The translations under genes were made by a program, and so were the position numbers. A stretch of 64,000 nucleotides of DNA from assembly GCF_029784135.1 (NCBI RefSeq), contig NC_073746.1, forward strand, positions 149,123,056 to 149,187,055, written 5' to 3'. The stretch's first letter is position 1; each line of letters starts with the position of its first letter. Origin of the DNA: Toxorhynchites rutilus septentrionalis (Eukaryota > Arthropoda > Insecta > Diptera > Culicidae). Below are positions 44,993 through 57,009 of the stretch, piece after piece. The notes below the pieces were generated by a model. That model was not told the DNA's origin. It searched no databases and worked only from the letters and a program-made list of their open reading frames with translations.

Positions 44993-45196
44993 TACAGGTC
45001 GGACTCGATTATACGGAGATTCGATTATCCGGAATTTTAAACTCGATTATCCGGAGTATTTTATTTTTGATTTTTCTTATTTTTAGATCGGAAATTTTGA
45101 CTAATTTGTATAATAATTCAATATGGGTTAATCAATATTTACATATTTTACATATTTTTTACATATTACATATTTTACATATTTTCTTAGAACTCC

Positions 45197-45668
45197 AGCA
45201 ATATGGATATGAATTGAAAGGGATTAATTAGTAGAACACAGTTATTTATGAAAAATGCAAATCCAAAATGGCCGCCACTACAAAATGGCGGATTACATAT
45301 TTTCTCACAACCCCATCAATATGGGTATCAAATGAAAGGGCTTCACTAGTAGAACACAGTTATTTATGAAAAACGCGAATACAAGATGGCGGCCACTACA
45401 AAATGGCGGATTTCATATTTGCTTAGAACCTTATCAATATGGATATCAAATGAGAGGGATTGACTAGTAGAACACAGTTATTTATGAAAAAGGCAAATCC
45501 AAGATGACGGCCACTACAAAATGACGGATTATATATTTTTCCACAATCTCATCAATATGGATATCAAATGAAAGTGCTCGACTGGTAGAACATAGTAGAT
45601 CATGAAAAATTCAAATCCATTGATCTGAAATTTGGAACATACCTTTAATTCTACTGTCAATATAAAAC
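45197..45668 (+). repeat. Four ~118-bp tandem units with GCCAT cores
   Basis: Unit starts marked by a CAATATGG block fall at ~45197, 45315, 45433 and 45551. Each has a TAGTAGAACA-AGTTATT-ATGAAAAA block; the first three also have CCAAAATGGCCGCCAC or ACAAGATGGCGGCCAC followed by ACAAAATGGCGGAT, while the fourth is truncated. AAGATGGCGGC is the consensus of YY1/Pho zinc-finger proteins. Confidence 0.85.
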
Positions 45669-45825
45669 TGCGTATTCAATGATCTTGAAAAATTCAATTT
45701 GGCCGGCGCTAAAAAATGGCTGAATGTCTTGACTTAGAGAATACACCACATTATGAACAACATAAATTCGAAAAGGTCGCCGCCACAAAATGATCGACAA
45801 TGTATTTTTTGCAATATTCTCAATA

Positions 45826-46892
45826 CAGTCATACCTCGATATAAGGCAACCTCGATATAACGTAACTAGATATAACGTAACTTTTTAAGATGTAAAAATA
45901 AACAGTACAAAAGTAGGTTTTGGAGTATAAATTATTTCGAATAAATGTTTCTAGTAAGCTTTCAAACCAATAAATACCGTAAAATGGGGTAGCATTGGTA
46001 GTTTTCATCTTCGATCCCAATTTTATTTTTTGATCAAAAGGATCTTGTGGAAAAGCAATGTACGGATTGTTTTGTATTACAGCATAACTTTGAACATGTT
46101 TCAAGAACAAAATTCATAAGAATTTTCCATTTGGAGATAAAGTAAATCAAACATATAAACTATAAAACAAACATTGATACTAGAGATGAACCGGATATCC
46201 GGCTTATCCGGCCAATATTTGCTATCCGACTGAATACCGGATATTGGAAAAATCGCAATTTCTCATTAACACAACATAAATAACGGACGGCACCAGTGGT
46301 TGTGTGGTTAGCGTAACAGCCTCACAATCCGATCGGCCTGGGTTCAATCCCAGCTGGCGTCGTTGGGATTCTCTGAGGCGAAAGATCTCTGGTTACGTCT
46401 TCCTTCGGAAGGAAAGTAAAAGAAGTTGACCTGGCTCATGAGTTGTTGAGTCTGATAGGTAGAAACAGGTGTAATCGCCACCCTGACGTCGGTGATTGGC
46501 ACTGAAGTGGTGAAAATAGGTCGACAAAAAATGAACGAAGATAAAAAAAAAACAACATAAATTATAACAAAATAACTTATTAGCTAGCTAGCATAGCATA
46601 GAGAAACCATTTATTCATAATCAGAAATAAGGTTTGATTACTGAAATGCCTGATATTTTTTAAATTAAAAAAAATCAGTTTTTTCATACCTATTCCTCTA
46701 CATAAAACTGATTAGGTTTGTATACGAAAATTATCTTAAATGGGCATAAGAAAAGTTTATAAATATAGAAAATCAGTTTTTGCGCATTTTTGAATAATCG
46801 TGAACAGTCTTGCATCAATAAAAAAAACATGTTTTTGCTTCGATATAACGTAACGAGAAAAAATTAAGTTGCCTTATATCGAGGTATAACTG
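45826..46892. mobile_element. Tigger/pogo-like MITE nested in A1
   Basis: The termini CAGTCATACCTCGATATAAG and CTTATATCGAGGTATAACTG are inverted repeats with one difference in the outer 20 bp. TA at 45824-45825 and 46893-46894 is the target duplication. CGATATAACGTAAC repeats are subterminal at both ends. No transposase; SINE S3 lies inside. Confidence 0.88.
46282..46551 (+). mobile_element. tRNA-derived SINE, family S3
   Basis: The head contains GTTGTGTGGTTAGCGTAACA (A box) and GCCTGGGTTCAATCCCAGC (B box). The ~200-bp body ends in a GATAAAAAAAAA tail. An exact 11-bp duplication ACAACATAAAT lies at 46271-46281 and 46552-46562. The tRNA-like part has no continuous acceptor stem, so it is a SINE head and not a tRNA gene. 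Confidence 0.9.
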
Positions 46893-48256
46893 TATCGGTA
46901 TCAAATGAAATGATTTGACTTATAGAATACAGTACATCTTAAAAATATCCCGAAGAATGTTAGGGAAGAAATAAAAATTAAAAATAAAATTGAATGGTTT
47001 TATTGTAGAGAAGTAACTAATGATACAGATAATTTACTAAAAACCAGAATAAAAAATAAGTAAAAAAAACTTTATAATGTAAATGGTTTAATGTACTAAA
47101 AGCTAGGATATAATTAGGCTGATGATGAGACTAAAATAAAATAGTGGGATATATGATGAAACAACTAACTGTGGATAACGGAAATCAAACGTTTATTTCT
47201 TACCTATTTTTTTTCGAAATATTTTCATGATGTACTGTATCCTATTAGTCACATTATTGCATTTGATACGGATATTGAGGGGATTGCAAAAAATACATAG
47301 TCGACCAATAAGTGGCGGCGACCTTTTTGAATTCATGTTGTTTATTATGTTTTGTGTTCTCCAAGTCAAGTCGTTCTGCCATTTTTTAGCGACGGCCAAA
47401 TTGAATTTAAAGATCATGTAATACGCAGTTTCATAATGATAGTAAAATTAAAGGTGTCTCCCAAATATCAGATCAATCAATCAACAGGAACGGGATCAAT
47501 TTTCTATTAATGTGGGACAACCCTACAATCATTCAAACATACATACAAATAGGTCAAGCTGAATGAAACCATTTAAAAAGTAAATAGTTATTTGGGGACT
47601 GCGGCCATCTTGGATTTGTATTTTTCATGATCTACTATGTTCTACTAGTTGAGCACTTTCATCCGATATCCATATTGATGAGGTTTTGAAAAAAATATAT
47701 GTATGCATATATGGTGCCATCTTGTGGTGGCGGCCATTTCAAATTAGCATTTTCATAAATAACTGTGTTCTACTAGTCAATTTCTTTCATTTGATATACA
47801 TATTGATGGGGTTCTGAGAAAATATGAAATCCGCCATTTTGTAGCGGCAGCCATCTTGGATTTACATTTACATATTGATGGAGTTTTGAGAAAACCTATA
47901 TTGGGATTTTGTGAAAATATGTACATAATCCGTCATTTTGTAGTGGCCGCCATCTTGGATTTTCAAGATCATGGAATACGCAGGTTTATAATGGCAGCAG
48001 AGATAAAGATGTGTTCCGAATTTCAGATAAATCGGTCAATAGGAAGAAGGGTTAATTTAATTTGGTACAGCGCTACATACAAAATTACAAAGTACCAAAG
48101 TTACAAAGCCACAAACATACAAACGGGTCAAGCTAGTGCAAATTATAATTATATTACGTTTACCGAGAGAAAATTCCTTTTTTTTATGATTCGAAGTGAA
48201 GAAATGACCCGGAGTGAAAAAAAATCAATACTCCGGATAATCGAGTCCGACCTGTA

Positions 48257-50144
48257 TTATTATTATTTTAAAAAATCCGAACAAATTTTGCCTAGATTGA
48301 TGTTATTATGACTAGAACAACATCCGACGTCAATATCATGGAACCAGTGTATTGCGAAATTTCCGGAACGATTTCACTGAACCGATGATATATGCGGAAC
48401 ATGACTACATCGAAGGGTGATTGATATTTCTATTATTGCAACAATGGTCTCAATTAAACCACATAATGGTTTACTGTCAATCCTCACGTGTCAGTGTCTG
48501 ACCAGCTGACCGTTCATCTCTCCATTGAAATGGTAGCGAAAGATGGAATGTTAACAACTCAACGAGAACAACAGCGGATGGATGGATTCAACAACAGGAA
48601 AAAAACGGAATGAACGAAAACTCCGTGCGGCATTGGATGCTGGAGGCTGAACCAGATGGGACGACTGCACGGGTAATACATATTCATTCGGGATTGGCAC
48701 TATCCGTTTGCGGTCTATCGCTCACGAACTGACCATACGAATGAATGTTTGGGAAATGTTGATATTTGCATAAACACGTCGAGCACTACTTAGCATCTAT
48801 GTGTGCTCGCAATGTCGAGATTTGTATGGCAGTGACAGTTGAATGGAGTTGTTTGTCATCGTTTTCAGTTGAAATGCAGAAATGCTTCTACTCATACAGT
48901 ATCATAATTGACGCCTGCGGCAGATTCAGTTTTTTGGTCCAATAAATGACCTATGAGAATCAATGTAAGAGAACTAATATCTTCATACTGAAATTTGTGG
49001 AATTGTTTTTAATTTCAGGATAACCGTCATATGGGTAATTATTCCAGAACACTCATCAGGAGATAGTGCTTTATAACATTCACAACATTTCACAATGTTT
49101 CATTTATGCTATTTACTCCAGCATAGGCCCATACATCCACCCATCAATAGTCAAGGCAAATGTTTTACAATGTTTGGTTAATTTGTGATGGCGGCCCATC
49201 GTAATTTTGTTATGGGCTTCTCCTTTCAGCCATCTCGTAGTTCCAATGTGACGAACGACGGTGTAGATCGGCTCTCTCCAACGGTGTATGGTTGCTCGGT
49301 TAGGCTTTTATGCGGCGCTATACCTATGGCTTACAACATTTCCTGTTTTTCCATTTTCACCATTCTCGACATATCCCACCGAGTGATGGGGGGCTAGTGA
49401 GGCAATGTGGAACTACAAGACCGTGTTACTGTGAAGCTAGTTGTATGTGTGTGTGTATGTGTGTATGTGCGCTAGGCAAAAGCACAAAGGGCAAAAAATA
49501 GTTGAACATATTTCGCCAAAGGATTGAAAGTTATGGCACCATACGGAAGATCATCATAAACAATGCCCCTTGTGCCGACGGGAGAATCATTGAATAGCTG
49601 TTTGCTCCCGGGTCCTAGCAAGGACAGCCGGCAGTGTTTCCAGCTTCAGAGATGCTACTATTTGTTGATGGTTACCTCAGCTAATTGTGATTGCGACTCA
49701 CAATTAGCTGAGGTTGTCGTCATTTGGGAACATATTCAAATGAACACCATTGATTTGAAAGAAAAACACTAGTAAATTGAAAATTACTTAATTAAAAAAT
49801 AACCTTTCCCACTTCGGAGAGAAGGGCAGAAATCATTTGATGACCCGTAATATAAATACAATAAGTTGGAAGCTACACTCAGCAAAAGAAAATTAGTTAG
49901 AAATTCTAGTGATGTTTAAATGGCTTTATCCATATCTATTTGAAAGTAACAAAAGTAGCTCCCGTTTTCAAACATGACGATTTGTTCAATTCGGGCAACC
50001 ATTTCCACACAATCAACAGTAAATACAAATTTTAAAAATACACTGAAAAGACTGGACAGTTATGTAAATAAATTCAATGTCTTGTAAAAGTTACAGTTTG
50101 AGTTTAGGAAAGGATGTTATACAACTACTACAATCACTGAGCTT
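48257..50144. other. Single-copy-looking spacer with hairpin and (GT)n tract
   Basis: The most even composition is between 48480 and 49750. A GTATGTGTGTGTGTATGTGT microsatellite is at ~49442-49470. Open frames such as 49185-49397 have no family motif. No gene is supported. Confidence 0.35.
49674..49714. repeat. Perfect palindrome, 17-bp arms, 7-nt spacer
   Basis: ACCTCAGCTAATTGTGA (49674-49690), spacer TTGCGAC, then TCACAATTAGCTGAGGT (49698-49714). Confidence 0.92.
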
Positions 50145-50765
50145 GGTGTTTATTTAAGGTTATTTATTTTATTTATTTAGTTGTATTCGGTCTTCGGTGG
50201 TACCGTACAGACTAATCCTAACCAATACAAAATTTTAAGTCTACAGATGAAACATTGTCTGGTTATATTGAAATCAAATTTATCACAGATGGCATTGAAA
50301 GCTTTGAGACATGAGCATAGAGAACTGTTGTATCCGTAATTAGTCCTGTGCCTAGGAATGGCGATTAGAGCGGAGTGTCGCAGCTGGCGAGGGGGTACAA
50401 TAAGTGGAATTTCACGTAGTATATCGGGACAGTCAATGTTGTTCGTCAGGACGTCGAATATGAACAGCTGTTGCAGCCTTAGTCGTCGTACCGACAGGAG
50501 CTCGAGATTAATCAAGCGGCAACGATCTTGGTAGTCAGGAAGATTTAGTGGATCATTCTAAGGCAAGTTTCGAAGTGCGAAACGTATAAACACCTTCTGG
50601 ATGCGTTCAATGCGGATTATCTGATACGTGTGGTAAGGTGCCCAAACCGGAACAGCGTATTCTATAATGCTACGCACTAATGCGCAAAAAAGCGATTTCA
50701 GTGCATATGCATCGGTTAGCTGAGCAGCATTACGGCGAATAAAACCAAGTTATTACGGTCGAAAA
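50145..50765 (-). pseudogene. Jockey-like LINE ORF2 C-terminus
   Basis: Minus-strand frames give ALVRSIIEYAVPVWAPYHTY, IIRIERIQKVFIRFALRNLP, YQDRCRLINLELLSVRRLRL, LFIFDVLTNNI and a tail ending CTVPPKTEYN. R-S-EYA-VW-P, then IERIQ-F-R-AL and Y-RC-LI-L--L--RR are hallmarks of the region after the RT palm in Jockey/CR1-type LINEs. The 3' end is an A/T-rich tail with AAATAAAATAAATAACC. One stop lies in the ALRNLP-NDPLNLP stretch. The element is heavily 5'-truncated. Confidence 0.85.
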
Positions 50766-51119
50766 TGTTACTTTTCGACAATATATGCTGAATTAAGGGT
50801 GGACCCCGGTTTGGAAGGATGTAAAAATCGATTTTTTTTCTGAATTTTTGGGAAGTTTATGCCCTCAGAATTGTTATCCTAAAAAGATTTTCCGATATTT
50901 ACTTTCGTTGGGAAGTTTCTTATCAGCATTTAAAATTGAATTATCTAAAGCGTTACATAGCCGTTTCTTAATTCTCTTGTTTTTTATGAGCTTCTGAACA
51001 TTTTTCATGAAAAATAACTAATTTTTAACAAAAATGGCCGCCATTTTGGCAATTTTTCGGATTTTCTAAAACCCTTATATTATGATTTAGGTATTGTCCT
51101 ACAATTTCAAAATATTGAT
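50766..51119. other. Spacer, nothing recognised
   Basis: A/T-rich; it contains AAAATGGCCGCCATTTTGGC near 51030, a short palindrome with the same GCCGCCAT core as the A1/A2 units. No gene. Confidence 0.4.
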
Positions 51120-52071
51120 TGGAATTCGTTCTGAGACACCTCGTTGCTTCAGAACCGATATCAGCAAGGTACCGATTTTGAGACAGCATCTACGCATATA
51201 ACTGTCAACAGCCTAATAATGATTATTCGTGCAGAAGCCGCCCGCACGAATCAACTAAAATATGACAGCCGCGAGTGTATCCTCCCGAAATTACCCAAAT
51301 CAGTCAATAGAACGGCGTGTTCAAGAATTGGGCATCTCCTAAACCGCGTTTTTTGCGAAAAGATCTTGGGCTACATCATTACAAAATCAAATTGACTCCA
51401 GAACTAAAGCCACTTGACCATATGAAGCGCCGAAACTTCTCCGATTGGGATCTGGTGAATCTTGAAGAAAACTATGATTTTTATCACAAAATCTTCTTCA
51501 ACGAAGAGGCTCATTTCTGGCTAAATGGCTTTGCAACGAGAAAAATATGCATTATAGGTCAGATGAGATACAAACCCACATGTGCTTCAAGAAACACCAT
51601 TGCATCCTAAAAAAAAATACTGTTAGGCGTGGTTTTCAAGACGCAGGATTGATTGGATCGTATCGATGAGAACGACCGGCATGTTACCGTCAATGGAGAG
51701 CGCTATCGGGACATGTTAAAAAACTATTTTTGGCCACAATTGGAAGATTTTAACATCGATAATATGTGGTTTCAACAAAACAGTGCCAATTGCCACACAT
51801 CGCACGTTACGATGGATTTATTGAAAAGTGTTATTACATGTTATTTCGAGAATTTGACGCTACTGGGGTTTCGTTTTATTGAGCTAAATCAAATCACTGG
51901 TCTATGCCAGCAAGCCATCAACTTATGAATAGCGCAGAAACAACACCCAACGCGAAATTCCCAACATTCCGATCGGAATGTGTGGCCGAGTAGTGAAGAA
52001 TTGGGTCCAATGAATAGATGGCTGTTAAAAGGCCTGTGGTGGTCAATTGTCCGAAATATAATTTCATACTT
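51120..52071 (+). pseudogene. Tc1/mariner-superfamily transposase relic
   Basis: Pieces in shifting frames: FLRKDLGLHHYKIKLTPELK, PLDHMKRRNFSDWDLVNLEE, IFFNEEAHFWLNGFATRKIC, then RHVTVNGERYRDMLKNYFWP, QLEDFNIDNMWFQQNSANCH and TSHVTMDLLKS. This is the DDE domain of the IS630-Tc1-mariner group. The first catalytic Asp block, usually DEAHF, reads EEAHF; the second, usually QQDGA-CHTA, reads QQNSANCHTS. Both catalytic Asp positions are therefore altered. Frameshifts surround an A-run at ~51610. It is followed by LINE3, inserted at 52072-52085. Clade not assigned. Confidence 0.82.
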
Positions 52072-52085
52072 GAAATGTAGAAGTT

Positions 52086-53450
52086 TTTTTTAATCCGATT
52101 ATTTTTACAGGCTCAGTTACATAAGTTTAATGGAGCCAAACTCTTAACTATATTTCAACTAGCATATATCAACATGTTGTTTCCTTAATTCTATGGTTAA
52201 TGAAATAGGAAACCGATTACTCGCGGTCGACTCGAGTTTAGAAGGGTGACACATTTTCATTAGGAAAAGGATGGGATGTAAGGAGATGTGTGTTTACACT
52301 CGCACTCACATTCACATTCTCATTCACACTGACACTTCACACTCAATTCTTAAAACTATCCTTACATTTAATATGTGTTTACAATTTAACTTATTCTAAT
52401 GTTAGTAGGAAGGGAACCGATAGCTCGCGAAGGACGAAAAGGAGGGGAAAAGGATGTATGAACAATCACACTCGAAGATCGATAGCTTTAAGGAAAACAT
52501 ATATTTGGGACATGTAATCAAGGTCTAACCGAGCCAACACATCTCTCACCGGCACATTGGACTGCTTTCCTCCAGCCCGAAGGGAGTTTTCTAAATTCAA
52601 TCTGGCGACAAGATACAACTCGCACGACCAAACAACGTGTTCGATGTCGTGGTAACCATGGCCACAACCGTAGAGATTGCTGTCGGCAAGATTAAAACGA
52701 AAAAGCAGCGCGTCTAACGAACAGTGATTGGACATGAGTCGGGAGAAGGTGCGAATAAAGTCCCGACTCAAGTCCAGACTTTTGAACCACGGATTGAGGC
52801 TAACCTTAAGGATAATTGAGTAGAGCCACCGGCCCAATTCATCTTCGTTCCATTTGCGTTGCCAGTTAACGATGGTATTTTTACGAACTAAAGAATAAAA
52901 TTCATTGAAGGCGATTTGACGCTGATAAATTTCGCCTTCAATTGCACCTACCTTTGCTAATGAGTCAGCCCTCTCATTACCCGGAATTGAGCAATGTGAA
53001 GGGACCCAGACAAAGGTAATGACATAACAGCGTCTGGATAAAGCACTCAAAATTTCTCGTATTCTCTCAAGGAAGTACGGCGAGTGCTTTTCCGGCCTCA
53101 CTGAACGGATAGCTTCGACAGAGCTCAGACTATCCGTTACAATGTAATAGTGTTCAACACGTCGTGAGGCGACGCTGTCCAGCGCCCAGTGTATTGCTGC
53201 CAATTCAGCAATATACACTGAGCAAGGATACTGAAGACTGTGTGAGGTGCTAAAAAAATTGTTGAACACTCCAAATCCTGTGGACTCATTCATAGAGGAC
53301 CCATCAGTAAAGTACATATTATCACAATTGACACGCCCATACTTTGCTTCGAAAATCGTAGGAACGATCCCCGATCGATGATAATCTGGAATTCCATGGA
53401 TATCCTGCTTCATGGACATATCAAAATGCACAGAGGAATTGATGTAGTCA
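52086..53450 (-). mobile_element. LINE3: 5'-truncated copy of the LINE1 subfamily
   Basis: An exact 14-bp duplication GAAATGTAGAAGTT lies at 52072-52085 and 53451-53464. The A-tail shows as TTTTTTT at 52086-52091. It covers the end of RT, the RNase H and Cys/His region and the 3' UTR. It carries neither S1b nor LINE2 and therefore gives the pre-insertion sequence for both. The 3' UTR has the CTCGAG...ATCGGTT motif (52211-52236, inverted) and the GGCTC/GAGCC hairpin (52110-52137). Confidence 0.93.
52466..53450 (-). pseudogene. LINE3 ORF2 C-terminal 328 codons, uninterrupted
   Basis: The frame is open from the truncation point (DYINSSVHFDMSMKQD) to a stop at 52466. RNase H motifs MYFTDGSSMNES, YIAELAAIHWALDS, YIVTDSLSSVEAIR and WVPSHCSIPGNERADSLAK keep all catalytic residues. 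The terminal motif reads LYGCGHGYHDIEHVVWSC, so the first Cys of CxCG has become Tyr. It is not a functional gene, because the upstream RT and endonuclease are missing, but it is little decayed and so a recent insertion. Confidence 0.9.
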
Positions 53451-53464
53451 GAAATGTAGAAGTT

Positions 53465-55110
53465 GAACTACCAGAATAAAATTAAAAACATGTGTTTTAT
53501 TTGAATTTGACATAAAATTCCTGTTTTTTGGCAATTTCGGCATTGAAATGTATAGTATAACTCTGTGGAACAAGATTCAGATATATCTGACAGCACTGGA
53601 TAGCTAATTCTCCTAGGTGTCAAATGTAGGAATACAGTGTTGAGTAACCGTAAATACAAGAAAACCTGTTTTTGTGCGATTTTTTGTGTGCGGTATATGA
53701 AAAGAAGCATATTTCACAAAGTTATCATCCCTTTAGTTTTTTCGATGGTTTATACACATTTCAGTGCAAAAAAAACTAGAAGTGGGTGACATGCAAGGTA
53801 GATCGCTGGCTCTATAATCATTTATTTGGAATTGCATCTGAATCGATTCTCAATCAATGAATGCATAATTGTTTCTAAAGATTGTTGAAAGTTTTCCTTG
53901 GTAGTGTGTGAGTAGATGAGTATAAGTATAAATTGTTATTACCATGAAAATTTCGAAAAATTTCGAACTTGTTGGTGGTCCAGTAAAAAACCGTTGGGTT
54001 TGCGTGGTTTTGCAAAAGCAACTGATGAAGTTTGATACATAATTTTATTTTGTTCTCGTGAGAATCATACATGAGAGTTTTCATGATCACTCCACGCGGA
54101 AGCAGAATTAGAACTGATCCTCTTGGATACAATTGCATCACTGAAACCGAATGCGCAAATGTTCCTTCGCTCGACCGAAATTAGGGGAAATGGGGGGAAT
54201 TTGGCCCCCCTGAGCAAATCTCCTAATATTCCAAACCAATATGGTCTAAATAAAAAAATAAATGTAAAATTGTAAAATTGTACACTGAGCTACACTTGTT
54301 TTCTCTCAATCAATTATGTTTATCAATTATATCAAGCTTCAAATCATCAATTAAAGAATAAAAAAAGATGATTTTTGGACAATAAAATTTGATGCGGTCC
54401 ATCGTTTCATAGAAAGAAATCATACTTATGTTTATGTAAAGTAATTTAGGATAAATATTACAATCAGTAACAATGTTCTGAAATCTATACCAGCTGTCTT
54501 GGTCAGAAGCCAGTCCAGAAAAATTACATGAATCTTTTCAATGTTGTTCGAGTTGTCTCTTCATCCTTTTTTTTTGTAAATCCGCGGCATCTGGAATCAA
54601 TTAGGTCAAAGGAAAGTCTCAAACCTGTACGACCAGTTCACCCCACAGAAACATGACCATATCACTCCAAACAGCATGCTAAAATTAAAATGCAACTTAT
54701 TTCATTTATTGTTATCAAACTTACAGTTTCGCTGCATCAAATGGTTCCTCTTCTGTAGGCGAACAGAACACGAAAAAATTATTTGATCAACGGAAAAAAC
54801 CTTAAAACCACGATCGAAAGACTTACATTGTTCACAATCAAAGTACTTTCTTCGCAACCGTTTTCTTCCATTTGTCGAATTTTACCAAAGTTTTTTTCAC
54901 GTTTAGTACATACGGCTCAACAAAAAAAAATGAGATGCCATTATAAAAAAAACCCAAGCTGAGCAGTACTTTTTGTGATGAAGGTGTGGTCCAAACTCAT
55001 CCCGACTTACCCTACATATTGCCTTTTTGGTTGCGCGTCGTTGGTATTAGAAATCATGTCATGCACGCCTTATTACATGTGGTGGGAGAAGGGGAATGTT
55101 TTCTAGTGAA
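53465..55110. repeat. Spacer with pogo-like MITE fragments
   Basis: 53650-53780 (CAAGAAAACCTGTTTTTGTG onward) matches, inverted, the right end of the 30141-30725 element. 54990-55110 (CCTTTTTGGTTGCGC, then AGAAATCATGTCATGC) matches its middle in direct orientation. Between them lies unassigned A/T-rich DNA, including GGGGAAATGGGGGGAATTTG at ~54184. No gene. Confidence 0.5.
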
Positions 55111-57009
55111 AAAATTGTTCAAAAACTTGCTCTTTTCGCACTATCAGTTGCGAACAAATTGCAATTTATGCTTTTAAATAAATCTTGTCGTTATCGTTTT
55201 ACTTTATCAAGCTGCCTACTAACTTGTGTTGATAAGAAAATCAACTCTTTGTTTCCTTTGTTTGGCTCAAGAAACAAAGAAAAGTCATTATTTTAAATGA
55301 TATTTTTACATATTTAATACCATTCAAGAGCAATAAACGTGTTTATTCAAAGAAAAATTCCGATTTTATAAGCATACATCTAGGAATGGATGCAAAATTA
55401 AAATATGAAGTCCTACACACAAGAGCATTAATTTTGTTCTTTACCAAAATAAGTACACCTTCCGTAAGAACGATGAAGTTTCCACTATTTCCAATTTTCT
55501 GGCAACCATTCGTCGGTACGACAGATAAGTCGAAGCCTGTAAACGGTGAAAACGTAGGCGCCCGGCTAGGATCTACTTTTAAATATGTGCTAGCTTAGGA
55601 TCGAGCCTCCCTTCGAGATAAGAAGTTATTTATGGCTAGCGAGAATGTCCGGACGGGATTCTACCGCTTCGCTCTCCTGTTTGTTGGGTTTCGAAATTCG
55701 AGCGATGCTCGGTTGGGGCTGCCGATGATGGCATAGGCCAACGATTTGAGCTGAGGAAGAGCCCTGACCGTCAAGAATGTTGCAGTTTGTGGCTAGTTCA
55801 TACGGCAATGTTGATGGTCGGTCCGTTCCGTTCAGATCGTGAAAGAGATGTGTAAATGTAAATAATTCCGGCATTGTTTAGGGTGAAAAGAAGCCTGGAG
55901 CTGAAAATAATGAAAGGGACGCCCATGAGCCATGTGCTGTTTACAGCTGCCGGTGAATGGGTAGACCATCGAGAGAGTGTGTGTGTGTGTTACAATGGAA
56001 TGTGTTTTGGTACTTAGTGGTAGCCATTAGTATGGATGGAATGCTTCGGAAGGGATGTGGTTAATAGTTTTCGCTTTAACTACTTTATGGTATAAATTGG
56101 TCCTTAACGTATCCTGTTATCTAACCCACAGCTGTTTGGATTGGAACCCTAAGTTTTTAGTTGTCATAATAACTATTTCATTAGTAAATTTGTCCGTTTA
56201 ACCATCTACCCCGTTCTCTCTGCCTCTCGAAAGTAATGATGTCCTTTTATCGTGTTCCAGAATGCATATAATAATAGAAAGGAAAACAAGGAACGTGAAG
56301 TTGGATTCCACCCGGTGTCCCTTCTTATTTTGATTGTGAAACTTTCAAGGCTGGAACATACAGAGTAATGATTGTTGTTACAAATACATCATTCAATAAT
56401 TTTTTGATTAATTTATTCACAATACACATGTATTTGCATTTCATGCTATTCGTTTTGATGTGCCATAAGTCACATCATACTATATTTTGTTGAAATACTC
56501 ACTATTTTAATCTATTAAGAACGATGCAGCTCTGTTATATCATGTTATATCTGTTATGTTATAACACTTTCTTCAACTTCAACTTGTTTTCATAAAGCCC
56601 ATTAGTTTTATTCCAAAACGGTGACAGTATCATGTTGATGTAATTTCGATATTACGATGAAGCTCATATTTTTGAGCTGATTCCGCATAACAAAAAGCGT
56701 TAGATTTATTCGAGCGTCACGAGTGCTGAATATAAAGATGAGCTGATTTTATATAAAGTAATGTTGCTTAGTGTCACACACTGATAACAAAAAGTTTTAC
56801 ATTTCATTGATAATGGCGATAATATAAAGACATGTAAACTGCTAAAATTTATTTGCCAATTTACTATTTGCATGTTTGTCAAGTAGGTTATCTTCAAATA
56901 TTATGTTCTCAAATTTTCTCCCTATATTACCAAAATATAGTCTGGCGTAAAGTCTAACCCGCAAAATTTCTTTAATTACATTATAAATAAATTAAACGGT
57001 TTTCCATCA
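55111..57009. other. Single-copy-looking spacer
   Basis: A balanced stretch at 55380-56350 contains (GT)n near 55977-55991 and several short open frames without motifs (for example 55626-55874, minus). The remainder is A/T-rich. No gene is supported. Confidence 0.35.

Larger units (their letters stand above)
44995..48254 (+). mobile_element. Pogo-like foldback element A1
   Basis: The termini CAGGTCGGACTCGATTATAC and CGGATAATCGAGTCCGACCTG are bordered by TA at 44993-44994 and 48255-48256. The left half carries four direct ~118-bp units. The right half (~47600-47960) carries related units in inverted orientation, so the element can fold on itself. No transposase is recognisable. It contains a second TA-flanked element (45826-46892), and the reading across that insertion is seamless once it is removed (TCTCAATA joined to TCGGTATCAAATG). 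Confidence 0.8.

Noticed and set aside
45197..45668. Regular 118-bp repeats as a CRISPR array
   Set aside because: Units are diverged along their whole length, with no constant repeat/variable spacer pattern, no cas genes, and they lie inside a TA-flanked eukaryotic transposon.
46285..46360. tRNA gene
   Set aside because: A and B boxes are present, but the acceptor stem is not complementary and the sequence continues into a SINE body with target duplications. The same reasoning applies to the heads at 11215-11277, 15365-15430, 23590-23706, 28832-28925, 35036-35100 and 61170-61254.
52290..52345. CACTCACATTCACATTCTCA-type tract as an independent microsatellite
   Set aside because: It lies within the LINE3 3' UTR and is a local expansion of that UTR.
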